From contig JAISPT010000054.1 in NCBI GenBank assembly GCA_031274715.1, positions 1-33,937 of the forward strand: a DNA stretch of 33,937 nucleotides, read 5' to 3'. Origin of the DNA: Azonexus sp. (GTDB taxonomy: Bacteria > Pseudomonadota > Gammaproteobacteria > Burkholderiales > Rhodocyclaceae). The position numbers were made by a program, and so were the translations under genes. The stretch's first letter is position 1. Every line of letters begins with the position of its first letter. This document shows, piece by piece, positions 7,313-14,392 of the stretch. The notes beneath the pieces were generated by a model, which saw only the letters and a list, made by a program, of their open reading frames with translations, was not told where the DNA came from and ran no database searches.

Positions 7313-8191
7313 TCAGCGCTGATTCAGGGCAGCGATACGCTGCTCCAGCGGCGGATGGGTCGCGAACAGCGCCTTGAAGCCCCCCCCACCGCCGGTGATG
7401 CCGGAGGCGGCCATGCTCTGCGGCAGGGGTTCGGTATGCAGATTGCCGAGGCGACGCAGGGCATTCTGCATTGGCACCGGCGTGCCCAGCAGGCCAGCGG
7501 CGCCGGCATCGGCGCGGAATTCGCGCTGACGGGAGAACCAATTGACGATGATGCTGGCCAACACGCCGAAAACGACTTGGCAGACCATGCTGGTCACCAT
7601 GAAACCGATGCCTGGCCCGCTGCTCGTGGAATCATTGCGGCGCAGGAAGGAATCGACTAGGTAGCCGACGACGCGCGACAGGAAAATGACAAAGGTATTG
7701 ACCACACCCTGGATCAGCGTCAGGGTCACCATATCGCCATTGGCGATGTGAGCGACTTCGTGGGCCAGCACGGCTTCCGCCTCCTCGCGGGTCATGCTTT
7801 GCAGCAGGCCGGTGGAAACGGCAACCAGCGAACTATTTTTGGTCGCACCGGTGGCGAAGGCATTGGGCTCGCCGTTGTAGATCGCCACTTCCGGCATCGG
7901 CAGGCCGGCCCGCTGCGCCAGCCGGGCCACGGTATCGACCAGCCAGACTTCGGTCGACGACGACGGCTGGGCGATGACCCGGGCGCCGGTGCTCAGCTTG
8001 GCCATGCTCTTCGACATCAGCAACGAGATGAAAGCGCCGCCGAAGCCGATCAGAGAGGCGAAGGCCAGCAGCATGCCGAAATTCATGCCGTTGGCGGTGA
8101 GGTAACGATCGACGCCGAGCAGGTTGGCAACAAGGCTGAGCACCAGCAAGACGGCAAGGTTGGTGGCGAGGAAAAGCACAACGCGCTTCAT
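7313..8191 (-). CDS. htpX: Membrane zinc metalloprotease HtpX
   Basis: The 292-residue protein matches HtpX, an M48 protease of the inner membrane that removes misfolded membrane proteins alongside FtsH. Two hydrophobic segments at about 4-26 and 36-58 precede the zinc-binding HEVAH motif at 144-148; two more hydrophobic stretches follow, and the third ligand lies in SRQREFRADAGAA. The C-terminal FATHPPLEQRIAALN is characteristic. The ATG at 8191 is preceded by CAGGAGTCCGCC, a good ribosome site, and gives the standard start MKRVVLFLATN. A palindromic element sits 36 bases upstream and may affect its promoter. Confidence 0.96.
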   Translation of the reverse strand: MKRVVLFLATNLAVLLVLSLVANLLGVDRYLTANGMNFGMLLAFASLIGFGGAFISLLMSKSMAKLSTGARVIAQPSSSTEVWLVDTVARLAQRAGLPMPEVAIYNGEPNAFATGATKNSSLVAVSTGLLQSMTREEAEAVLAHEVAHIANGDMVTLTLIQGVVNTFVIFLSRVVGYLVDSFLRRNDSTSSGPGIGFMVTSMVCQVVFGVLASIIVNWFSRQREFRADAGAAGLLGTPVPMQNALRRLGNLHTEPLPQSMAASGITGGGGGFKALFATHPPLEQRIAALNQR

Positions 8192-8227
8192 GGCGGACTC
8201 CTGTCGAAAATGATATGGGCTGGACAA

Positions 8228-8390
8228 TAGTGTGCTGTCCCGCAAACACCTGTACATGAAATCGCGTCTTCGCGCCCCCGGCGGCGTTGCAAATGCTCGC
8301 GATACCGCCCGGTATCGCTGCGCTTTGCGCCTTGCCGTGAATACGAACCAGCAATTCATCGTGTGCGGTCATTCACGGGGCAGCACACTA
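8228..8390. repeat. 163-bp palindromic element with terminal inverted repeats (MITE-like, family B)
   Basis: The ends TAGTGTGCTGTCCC (8228-8241) and, reverse-complemented, TAGTGTGCTGCCCC (8377-8390) match at 13 of 14 bases. The centre holds a perfect GCGATACC/GGTATCGC hairpin within a longer imperfect one (GGCG..GCGCC). No convincing ORF is present. The element fills most of the space between the divergent htpX and NhaR-like genes. No direct target duplication is obvious at the borders. Confidence 0.7.
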
Positions 8391-8457
8391 GCGCATTGCC
8401 GGCCCAATAAAAATCGTAGCAAAATTTAAGCATCCTTCGCTTTTTTCTAATATCGAG

Positions 8458-9372
8458 ATGACCCTACTCAATTTCAAGCACCTGCACTACTTTTGGGTGG
8501 TCGCCCACGAAGGCAGTATCACCCGCGCCGCCGAGCGCCTCGGTGTCGCGGTGCAGACCATCAGCGGCCAACTGTCGCTGCTCGAACGCCAGCTCGGCAA
8601 GGCGCTGTTCAACAGCCAGGGGCGCGGCTTGGTGCTGAGCGAGGCCGGCCGCGCCGCGCTCGGCTACGCCGACCGCATCTTCGAACTGGGCGACGCGCTG
8701 GTAGACGCCGTGCACAACAGCAGCAATGACAACACCCTGCGTCTACGCGCCGGCATCTCCGATGGCATCCCCAAGTTGCTGGCCTACGGTCTGCTGAGCA
8801 AGGTCACGGCAATGAGCGATGACGTCCGACTGATCTGCAATGAAGGCGAGTTCGAGAATCTGCTTGCCGACCTCGCCCTGCATCGCCTCGATGTCGTGCT
8901 GACCGACCGGCCGGCGCCGGTCGGCGGTAGCCTGAAAGTTTTCAGCACTCCGCTCGGCGAATTCGCCACCGGCCTGTTCGCCTGCGCCGAACTCGCCGCC
9001 CGCCATCACGCCGATTTTCCCCACGGTCTTGGGGGCGCGCCGCTACTGGTGCCGACCCGCCACTACGCATTGCGCAACCATATCGAGCGCTGGCTAGAAC
9101 GGATGAGCATTCGCCCGAATATCGTCGGCGAATTTGAGGACAGCGCGCTGATGGCCACCTTCGGCCGCGGCGGACTGGGGCTTTTTCCAGCGCCGCTGGC
9201 GCTGGCCGAACAGATCTTCAGCCAGCTCGACGCCGTGCCGATCGGTGCCATGGACGGTGTTAGTGAACAGATTTACGCCCTCTCCAACGAGCGGCGGATT
9301 CGCCATCCGGCGGTCGAACTGTTATGCGCCAGCGGCGGCGCCGGCGAGACACCTCCCACCTGGGGGGTATAA
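8458..9372 (+). CDS. LysR-family regulator, NhaR-type
   Basis: The 304-residue protein has an N-terminal winged helix-turn-helix (NFKHLHYFWVVAHEGSITRAAERLGVAVQTISGQLSLLERQLGKALF). It matches NhaR of enterobacteria more closely than typical LysR proteins, including HYFWxVxxEGS, QTIxGQ, LFxxxGRGLxxSExG and a C-terminal GEFxDxALMxxFG stretch. NhaR activates the Na+/H+ antiporter gene nhaA in response to sodium in enterobacteria. No antiporter gene is present here, and the next gene, 34 bases on in the same direction, is dacA. Its target here is therefore unknown and may include cell-wall genes. It uses ATG 8458. Confidence 0.85.
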   Translation: MTLLNFKHLHYFWVVAHEGSITRAAERLGVAVQTISGQLSLLERQLGKALFNSQGRGLVLSEAGRAALGYADRIFELGDALVDAVHNSSNDNTLRLRAGISDGIPKLLAYGLLSKVTAMSDDVRLICNEGEFENLLADLALHRLDVVLTDRPAPVGGSLKVFSTPLGEFATGLFACAELAARHHADFPHGLGGAPLLVPTRHYALRNHIERWLERMSIRPNIVGEFEDSALMATFGRGGLGLFPAPLALAEQIFSQLDAVPIGAMDGVSEQIYALSNERRIRHPAVELLCASGGAGETPPTWGV

Positions 9373-9384
9373 TTTCTGCCCCCC
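9362..9384 (+). promoter_or_regulatory. G6/C6 hairpin containing a -10-like TATAAT before dacA
   Basis: Six G (9362-9367) and a run of C (from 9379) flank TATAATTTCTG. The TATAAT at 9368-9373 overlaps the stop codon of the NhaR-like gene and lies 33 bases before the dacA start. No good -35 box is visible. It may be a dacA promoter whose transcript start is hairpin-prone, or an attenuating hairpin between the two genes. Confidence 0.35.
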
Positions 9385-9406
9385 AACGCCTACAGAAGAA
9401 AAGCAC

Positions 9407-10546
9407 ATGTCCCTGTTTCGCCAAGTATTCCTGATTCTGACTGCGCTGCTGTGTGCCACCCAGGCCATTGCCCAGACGCAGCCGGTGGCACCAACTCTGG
9501 CCGCCAAATCCTGGCTGCTGCTTGAAGTCGGCTCCGGCCAGATTCTCAGCGCCGAAAAGCCCGACGAACAACTCGACCCGGCCTCGCTGACCAAGCTGAT
9601 GACCGCTTACCTGACCTTCTCGGCGCTGCGCCAGAAGACGCTGAACCTCAACCAAACCCTGCCGGTGTCGGAAAAAGCCTGGCGCACGGGTGGCTCCAAG
9701 ATGTTCGTCCGCGTCGGCCACCAGGTAGCGGTCGACGACCTGCTCAAGGGCGTCATCGTCCAATCCGGCAACGATGCCTGCGTCGTGCTCGCCGAAGGCA
9801 TCGCTGGTAGCGAGGAGAATTTCGCGCAAATGATGAACCGCGAGGCGCAGCGGCTGGACATGAAAAATTCCAGCTTCCGTAACGCCACCGGGCTACCCGA
9901 TCCGCAGCACTACACCACCGCCCGCGACCTGTCGCTGCTGGCCGCGGCGCTGATCCGCGACTTTCCCGAGGAGTACCGCCGCTACTACTCGATGAAAGAG
10001 TTCAGCTACAACAACATCAAGCAGCCGAACCGCAATCGCCTGCTCTGGCTCGACCCGACTGTCGACGGCATGAAAACTGGCCATACCGAGGCCGCCGGCT
10101 ACTGCCTGATCGCATCGGCGCTGCGCAGCCCGCGTCGCCTGCTGTCGGTGGTGCTCGGCACGGCTTCCGACTCAACCCGCATCAGCGAATCGCTGAAGCT
10201 GCTCAACTGGGGCTTCTTGTCCTACGATGCCGTGCCGCTGTACGCCAAGGACCAAGCGGTATCCTCGCTGCGCGTCTGGAAGGGCGCACAGAATCAGGTC
10301 AAGGCAGGCTTCGAGAGCGACTTCATCATCGCCGTGCCGAAAGGCATGGCCGACAAGATCAAAGCTGAGCTTGTCTCGCAGCAACCCCTGATGGCCCCGG
10401 TCCAGGCCGGCCAGCAGATCGGTACGCTGAAGCTCAGCCTCGACGGCCAAGCCTACGGCGATTATCCGGTGCATGCGCTGGAAAGCGTACCGGTAGCCGG
10501 CATCGTCGGCCGGGCGGTGGACACGGTCAAACTCTGGTTCAACTGA
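9407..10546 (+). CDS. dacA: D-alanyl-D-alanine carboxypeptidase (PBP5/6 type)
   Basis: The 379-residue periplasmic enzyme trims the terminal D-alanine of peptidoglycan pentapeptides. A signal peptide (about 1-22, ending AIAQ) is followed by the catalytic SLTK at 60-63, the SGN motif in VQSGNDACV and KTG in DGMKTGHTEAAGYC. After the peptidase domain comes the PBP5 C-terminal beta domain, ending in an amphipathic helix (GIVGRAVDTVKLWFN) that anchors the protein to the membrane. It begins the run dacA-dat-ybeD-lipB-lipA; in E. coli dacA also precedes ybeD-lipB-lipA, which supports the symbol. dat follows after five bases. Confidence 0.95.
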   Translation: MSLFRQVFLILTALLCATQAIAQTQPVAPTLAAKSWLLLEVGSGQILSAEKPDEQLDPASLTKLMTAYLTFSALRQKTLNLNQTLPVSEKAWRTGGSKMFVRVGHQVAVDDLLKGVIVQSGNDACVVLAEGIAGSEENFAQMMNREAQRLDMKNSSFRNATGLPDPQHYTTARDLSLLAAALIRDFPEEYRRYYSMKEFSYNNIKQPNRNRLLWLDPTVDGMKTGHTEAAGYCLIASALRSPRRLLSVVLGTASDSTRISESLKLLNWGFLSYDAVPLYAKDQAVSSLRVWKGAQNQVKAGFESDFIIAVPKGMADKIKAELVSQQPLMAPVQAGQQIGTLKLSLDGQAYGDYPVHALESVPVAGIVGRAVDTVKLWFN

Positions 10547-10551
10547 GCGCC

Positions 10552-11427
10552 ATGACGCCCAACGTCGCCGATCCTGTTTACCTGAACGGCCGCTACCTGC
10601 CGCTCGCCGAGGCCGGCGTCTCGCCACTCGACCGCGGCTTTCTGTTCGGCGATGGCGTCTACGAGGTCATTCCCGTCTATTCCCGGCGGCCCTTCCGCCT
10701 CGACGAGCATCTGCAACGACTGGCGGCAACCCTGGCCGGCGTCCGTCTGGCCGACCCACTGCTGGTCGACGGCTGGCGGGACATCGTGTTCCGGCTGATT
10801 GCCGCCGCCCCGTGGGAAGACCAGTCGATCTACCTGCAAGTCACGCGCGGCGTCGACGACAAGCGCGACCACCCGTTCCCGCCGGCTTCCGTGTCGCCAA
10901 CGGTGTTCGCCTTCGCTTCGCCGCTGGTCACAGCGCCGGCCGAGCTACGGGTCACGGGCGTCGCGGCCATCACCGTCCCCGACCTGCGCTGGTCGCGCTG
11001 CGATCTCAAAGTGATCTCGTTGCTGGCCAATGTGCTGGCCCGCCAGCAAGCGGTCGACCAGGGCTGTGCCGAGGCCTTACTGATCCGCGACGGCACCCTC
11101 AAAGAAGGCACCGCCTCGAACATTTTCGTGGTCAAGAATGGCGTACTGCTGGCGCCGCCCAAGACCCAACTGATGCTACCTGGCATCACCTACGACGTGA
11201 TTCTGGAACTGGCGGCGGCACACCACCAGGCGGTCGCCGTGCGCGAAATCGCCGAGGCGGAACTGCGCGCCGCCGACGAGATCTGGATGGCCTCTTCGAC
11301 CAAGGAAGTGCTAGCCATCACCACCCTCGACGGGCAGGCGGTTGGCAACGGCCGGCCCGGCCCGCTCGGCGAACGAATGTGGCAGTGGTACCAGGATTTC
11401 AAGACCACTGTGATGCGCAAAACATGA
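10552..11427 (+). CDS. dat: D-amino acid aminotransferase (PLP fold type IV)
   Basis: The 291-residue protein is a class IV aminotransferase: YLNGRYLPLAEAGVSPLDRGFLFGDGVYEVI at the N-terminus, the PLP-lysine at about K153 in CDLKVISLLAN, then EALLIRDGTLKEGTASNIFVV and TKEVLAITTLDGQ. These are closest to D-amino acid transaminase, which interconverts D-alanine and D-glutamate, rather than to longer branched-chain IlvE. Lying between dacA and ybeD it may recycle D-alanine released by the carboxypeptidase; this is inference. Its TGA overlaps the ATG of ybeD (ATGA), so translation is coupled. Confidence 0.9.
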   Translation: MTPNVADPVYLNGRYLPLAEAGVSPLDRGFLFGDGVYEVIPVYSRRPFRLDEHLQRLAATLAGVRLADPLLVDGWRDIVFRLIAAAPWEDQSIYLQVTRGVDDKRDHPFPPASVSPTVFAFASPLVTAPAELRVTGVAAITVPDLRWSRCDLKVISLLANVLARQQAVDQGCAEALLIRDGTLKEGTASNIFVVKNGVLLAPPKTQLMLPGITYDVILELAAAHHQAVAVREIAEAELRAADEIWMASSTKEVLAITTLDGQAVGNGRPGPLGERMWQWYQDFKTTVMRKT

Positions 11428-11693
11428 CTGCCACCAAAGACACCCTGTTCGAATTTCCCTGCGCCTTTCCCGTGAAGATCATGGGCAAGGCGCACGACGA
11501 ACTAGCCCAGAGCGTACTGGCCATCGTCACTCGCCACGCCCCCGATTTCGACGGTGCAACGATGGAAATGCGCGCCAGTTCCGGCGGCAACTACCTGAGC
11601 CTGACCTGCACCGTGCACGCCACCTCGAAACCGCAGCTTGACGCCTTATACCGGGAATTGACCGCCCATCCGCTGGTCAAGGTCGTTCTCTAA
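11424..11693 (+). CDS. ybeD: YbeD/DUF493 small protein
   Basis: The 89-residue protein matches the YbeD (DUF493) family: TLFEFPCAFPVKIMGKAHDEL at the N-terminus, then MRASSGGNYLSLTCTVHATSKPQLDALYRELTAHPLVKVVL, an ACT-like alpha/beta fold. Its role is unknown, but it is nearly always found with dacA and lipB and is thought to be regulatory. The start overlaps the dat stop, and lipB begins two bases after its stop, all in one operon. Confidence 0.93.
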   Translation: MTATKDTLFEFPCAFPVKIMGKAHDELAQSVLAIVTRHAPDFDGATMEMRASSGGNYLSLTCTVHATSKPQLDALYRELTAHPLVKVVL

Positions 11694-11694
11694 C

Positions 11695-12315
11695 GTGAAT
11701 TCACCGCGGGTCAAACGTCTGGGTCGGGTCGACTACCTCCCGACCTTCGCGGCGATGCAGGAATTCACCGCTCAGCGTACCCCTGAGACGGCGGACGAGT
11801 TGTGGATCGTCGAGCATCTGCCGGTCTATACGCTCGGCCAGGCCGGCAAACCGGAACACATCCTGCGCGACATCGGCATCCCGCTAGTCAAGATCGACCG
11901 TGGCGGCCAAGTTACCTACCACGGCCCCGGCCAAGTCGTGATCTACCTACTGCTCGACTTGGCGCGGCGCAAATTGAAGATACGCGAATTGGTCAGCACC
12001 ATTGAGCAAGCGGTCATCAACCTGCTGGCCGAATACGCCATCACCGCCGAACGGCGCGACAGCGCGCCCGGCGTCTACGTCGGCGCTGCCAAGATCGCTG
12101 CGCTCGGCCTGCGCATCCGCAACGGCTGCTCGTATCATGGCGTCTCGCTCAACGTCGACATGGACCTGACGCCATTCGCCGCTATCAACCCTTGCGGCTA
12201 TCCCGGCCTGCCGGTCATCCAGACCCGGGACTTGGGGATTCCGCTCACAACCGACGAGGCCGGCGAGCACCTCGCGCAACATCTGCTACGGCAACTGGAC
12301 CCCTCTCATGGCTGA
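11695..12315 (+). CDS. lipB: Octanoyl-[acyl carrier protein]:protein N-octanoyltransferase
   Basis: The 206-residue protein transfers octanoate from ACP to lipoyl domains, the first step of lipoate synthesis. The family signature RGGQVTYHGPGQVVIYLLLDL lies at 69-89; the catalytic lysine is K133 in VGAAKIAALGLR and the acyl-cysteine is C167 in INPCGYPGL. The start is GTG at 11695, one base after the ybeD stop. It overlaps lipA by eight bases. Confidence 0.95.
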   Translation: MNSPRVKRLGRVDYLPTFAAMQEFTAQRTPETADELWIVEHLPVYTLGQAGKPEHILRDIGIPLVKIDRGGQVTYHGPGQVVIYLLLDLARRKLKIRELVSTIEQAVINLLAEYAITAERRDSAPGVYVGAAKIAALGLRIRNGCSYHGVSLNVDMDLTPFAAINPCGYPGLPVIQTRDLGIPLTTDEAGEHLAQHLLRQLDPSHG

Positions 12316-13270
12316 CAACATCGGCAGTACAAAGCAAAAAGGCATCAAACAGAAGGGCGAACTGAAGACGGCGCGCATTCCCATCAAAATCGTCCCAGTC
12401 GGCGAAGCGCTGCGTAAGCCGGAGTGGATCCGCGTCAAAGCCGGCAACAGCGCCGGCCGCTTCGGCGAGATCAAGTCGATGTTGCGCGAGAAAAAGCTGC
12501 ACACCGTCTGCGAAGAAGCGACCTGCCCCAATATCGGCGAATGCTTCGGTCGCGGCACGGCAACCTTCATGATCCTCGGCGACATCTGCACCCGCCGCTG
12601 CCCGTTCTGCGACGTCGGCCATGGCCAACCGCTGCCGCCCAACCCCGACGAGCCGCGCGAATTGGCTGAGTCGGTTGCCGCACTGAAGCTGCGCTACGTC
12701 GTGATCACCAGCGTCGACCGCGACGATCTGCGCGATGGCGGCGCCCGGCATTTCGTCGACGTCATCCACCAAGTCCGCGAACTGTCGCCTGCCACCACCG
12801 TCGAAACGCTGGTGCCAGACTTCCGCGGCCGCCTGGACATTGCCCTGGAAGTCCTCGGCGGCGCCCTGCCCGACGTGCTGAACCACAACCTGGAAACGGT
12901 GCCGCGCCTGTACAAACAGGCCCGTCCAGGCGCCGACTACCAACACTCGCTGGAATTCCTCAAGCAGTTCAAGGCGCGCTACCCGCAGGTCTCCACCAAA
13001 TCCGGCCTGATGGTCGGCCTTGGCGAAAGCGACGAGGAAATCCTCGAAGTCATGCGCGACCTGCGCGCCCACGATGTCGAGATGCTGACTATCGGCCAGT
13101 ACCTGGCTCCCTCGGGACACCACCTGCCCGTCACGCGCTACGTCCATCCCGATGTATTCAGGATGTATGAAACCGAAGCCAGGAAGATGGGCTTCAGCGG
13201 TGCCGCCTGCGCACCGATGGTCCGCTCCAGCTACTGGGCCGACCAGCAGGCGCATGTGGCCGGCATATAG
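12308..13270 (+). CDS. lipA: Lipoyl synthase
   Basis: The 320-residue radical-SAM enzyme inserts two sulfur atoms into protein-bound octanoyl groups. The auxiliary cluster cysteines are C68, C73 and C79 (CEEATCPNIGEC) and the SAM cluster is C94, C98 and C101 (CTRRCPFC). The C-terminal RSSYWADQQ contains the serine that ligates the auxiliary cluster. The N-terminal extension before KPEWIRVKA is typical of proteobacteria. The start overlaps the end of lipB. A strong terminator follows at 13307-13340 and ends the operon. Confidence 0.97.
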   Translation: MADNIGSTKQKGIKQKGELKTARIPIKIVPVGEALRKPEWIRVKAGNSAGRFGEIKSMLREKKLHTVCEEATCPNIGECFGRGTATFMILGDICTRRCPFCDVGHGQPLPPNPDEPRELAESVAALKLRYVVITSVDRDDLRDGGARHFVDVIHQVRELSPATTVETLVPDFRGRLDIALEVLGGALPDVLNHNLETVPRLYKQARPGADYQHSLEFLKQFKARYPQVSTKSGLMVGLGESDEEILEVMRDLRAHDVEMLTIGQYLAPSGHHLPVTRYVHPDVFRMYETEARKMGFSGAACAPMVRSSYWADQQAHVAGI

Positions 13271-13306
13271 GCCCCACCAGCCTCGCGAATTTCGCAGCAG
13301 CACCCA

Positions 13307-13340
13307 GAAAAAAAGGGCGCTCCGCAGAGCGCCCTTTTTT
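13307..13340. terminator. Strong bidirectional intrinsic terminator after lipA
   Basis: AGGGCGCT and AGCGCCCT form a GC-rich stem around a four-base CCGC loop, with seven A on the left and six T on the right. It terminates the lip operon on the plus strand and, in the other direction, the lipoprotein gene at 13352, whose stop is 12 bases away. Confidence 0.9.
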
Positions 13341-13351
13341 GGGTACCGCTG

Positions 13352-13894
13352 TCAGCGCGGCGGCGAGGCTGGCGGATTGCCCGGCGGCGGCGGCGGAATG
13401 CCAGCTTCGGCGGCACTGACCGGGCGCTGCTGATTGCTACCCGGACGCTGGAAGGACAGGCCGGCCGGCACCGGTACTCGGTGCCCCCTGCTGTACATGC
13501 ACTGGATGTAGGCGTTGTCGTACTGGCGCTGAGTGCCGGCGCTGGAAGTGCTGGCGCTGTCCATACCCACCGCGCTACCGAGCAGCAGACCGCTGCCGGC
13601 GCCAACCGCCGTACCCCGGCTGTTGCCACCGATCGCCGCGCCGGCCAGGGCACCGACCGCGGTGCCGACGGCGGCACTGGTCACCGCCGACTGCTGAGCG
13701 GCTTGACCGGCCGCACGACCACCGATCTGATCGAGCGCATACTGCCGGCAGAAGAAGTCATCGCTACGGAACTGATCAAATGCTATCCCGTCTCCCGGCA
13801 GGACCATGACGCTCGGCCCGGTGGGCGTCACGGCACAGCCACCAAGCACGGCCAGCAGAGTAAATAAGGCAAGGCGCGGACGATTTGGGGTCAT
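13352..13894 (-). CDS. Glycine-zipper lipoprotein
   Basis: The 180-residue product has a lipoprotein signal (LALFTLLAVLGGC, lipobox LGGC), so it is probably lipidated at about C20. A polar region (FRSDDFFCRQYALDQIGGRAAGQAAQQ) is followed by alternating Gly/Ala segments (VGTAVGALAGAAIGG, then GTAVGAGSGLLLGSAVG), the glycine-zipper motif of outer-membrane proteins, then YDNAYIQCMYSRGHRVPVP and a proline-rich tail. Such proteins are common in betaproteobacteria with no defined role. The start is three bases after the stop of the next gene upstream (13898), so the two form an operon. Confidence 0.8.
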   Translation of the reverse strand: MTPNRPRLALFTLLAVLGGCAVTPTGPSVMVLPGDGIAFDQFRSDDFFCRQYALDQIGGRAAGQAAQQSAVTSAAVGTAVGALAGAAIGGNSRGTAVGAGSGLLLGSAVGMDSASTSSAGTQRQYDNAYIQCMYSRGHRVPVPAGLSFQRPGSNQQRPVSAAEAGIPPPPPGNPPASPPR

Positions 13895-13897
13895 GGC

Positions 13898-14227
13898 TTA
13901 GTTCTCCTTTTGGGGTAACACTCTCAGCCAGCCTTCGCGGCATTCGCTGACGTAGGGATAATAACCACTGGGATCGCGGCAGTAATACCAGAAGGCACCG
14001 CTCGACGGCTCATTTTTTTCGATGTATATCATCGGTGCTGGCTCAGAAGGAACAACAACCACCGGGGCATACCAGGGCGACGGATGGCCCCAGGGGCCCC
14101 ACCACGAACCCCAAGTATTCCCGACGCCGACACCAACCCAGCCGCGATGGGCGAAAACCTCGCCGACGCTGAACGGGGCGACGGCCACAAGACAACACAC
14201 GGCCACCAGAATTCTTGCTGCTTTCAT
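13898..14227 (-). CDS. Small secreted aromatic/proline-rich protein
   Basis: The 109-residue product has a signal peptide (about 1-26, ending EVFA), a Gly/Trp-rich stretch (VGVGVGNTWGSWWGPWGHPSPWYAPVV) and a conserved-looking C-terminus, WYYCRDPSGYYPYVSECREGWLRVLP, with two cysteines. This C-terminal motif is found in many proteobacterial periplasmic or outer-membrane proteins of unknown function. It is the first gene of a two-gene operon with the glycine-zipper lipoprotein, so the two may act together in the envelope. Confidence 0.75.
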   Translation of the reverse strand: MKAARILVAVCCLVAVAPFSVGEVFAHRGWVGVGVGNTWGSWWGPWGHPSPWYAPVVVVPSEPAPMIYIEKNEPSSGAFWYYCRDPSGYYPYVSECREGWLRVLPQKEN

Positions 14228-14337
14228 CGCATTCTCCAGTGCTTCCCTCTCACATTAGCCGATTGCGGCACCGAGCGGCAGAGGGAAATGCTGGTTGTAA
14301 GCGCTACGCCGACCGTAACCACACCTTTATCGGTCAC

Positions 14338-14378
14338 CCCACCAGTTTTTCCGGCCGCAGGTCGGAGAAACTGGTGGG
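14338..14378. terminator. Stable hairpin downstream of the CoA-transferase gene
   Basis: CCCACCAG (14338-14345) and CTGGTGGG (14371-14378) form the outer stem, and an inner TCCG/CGGA extends it. It lies 15 bases beyond the stop of the CoA-transferase on the minus strand. No T tract follows, so it is more likely a factor-dependent or 3'-end-stabilising hairpin than a classical terminator. Confidence 0.45.
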
Positions 14379-14392
14379 ACAGCGCCTAATGC

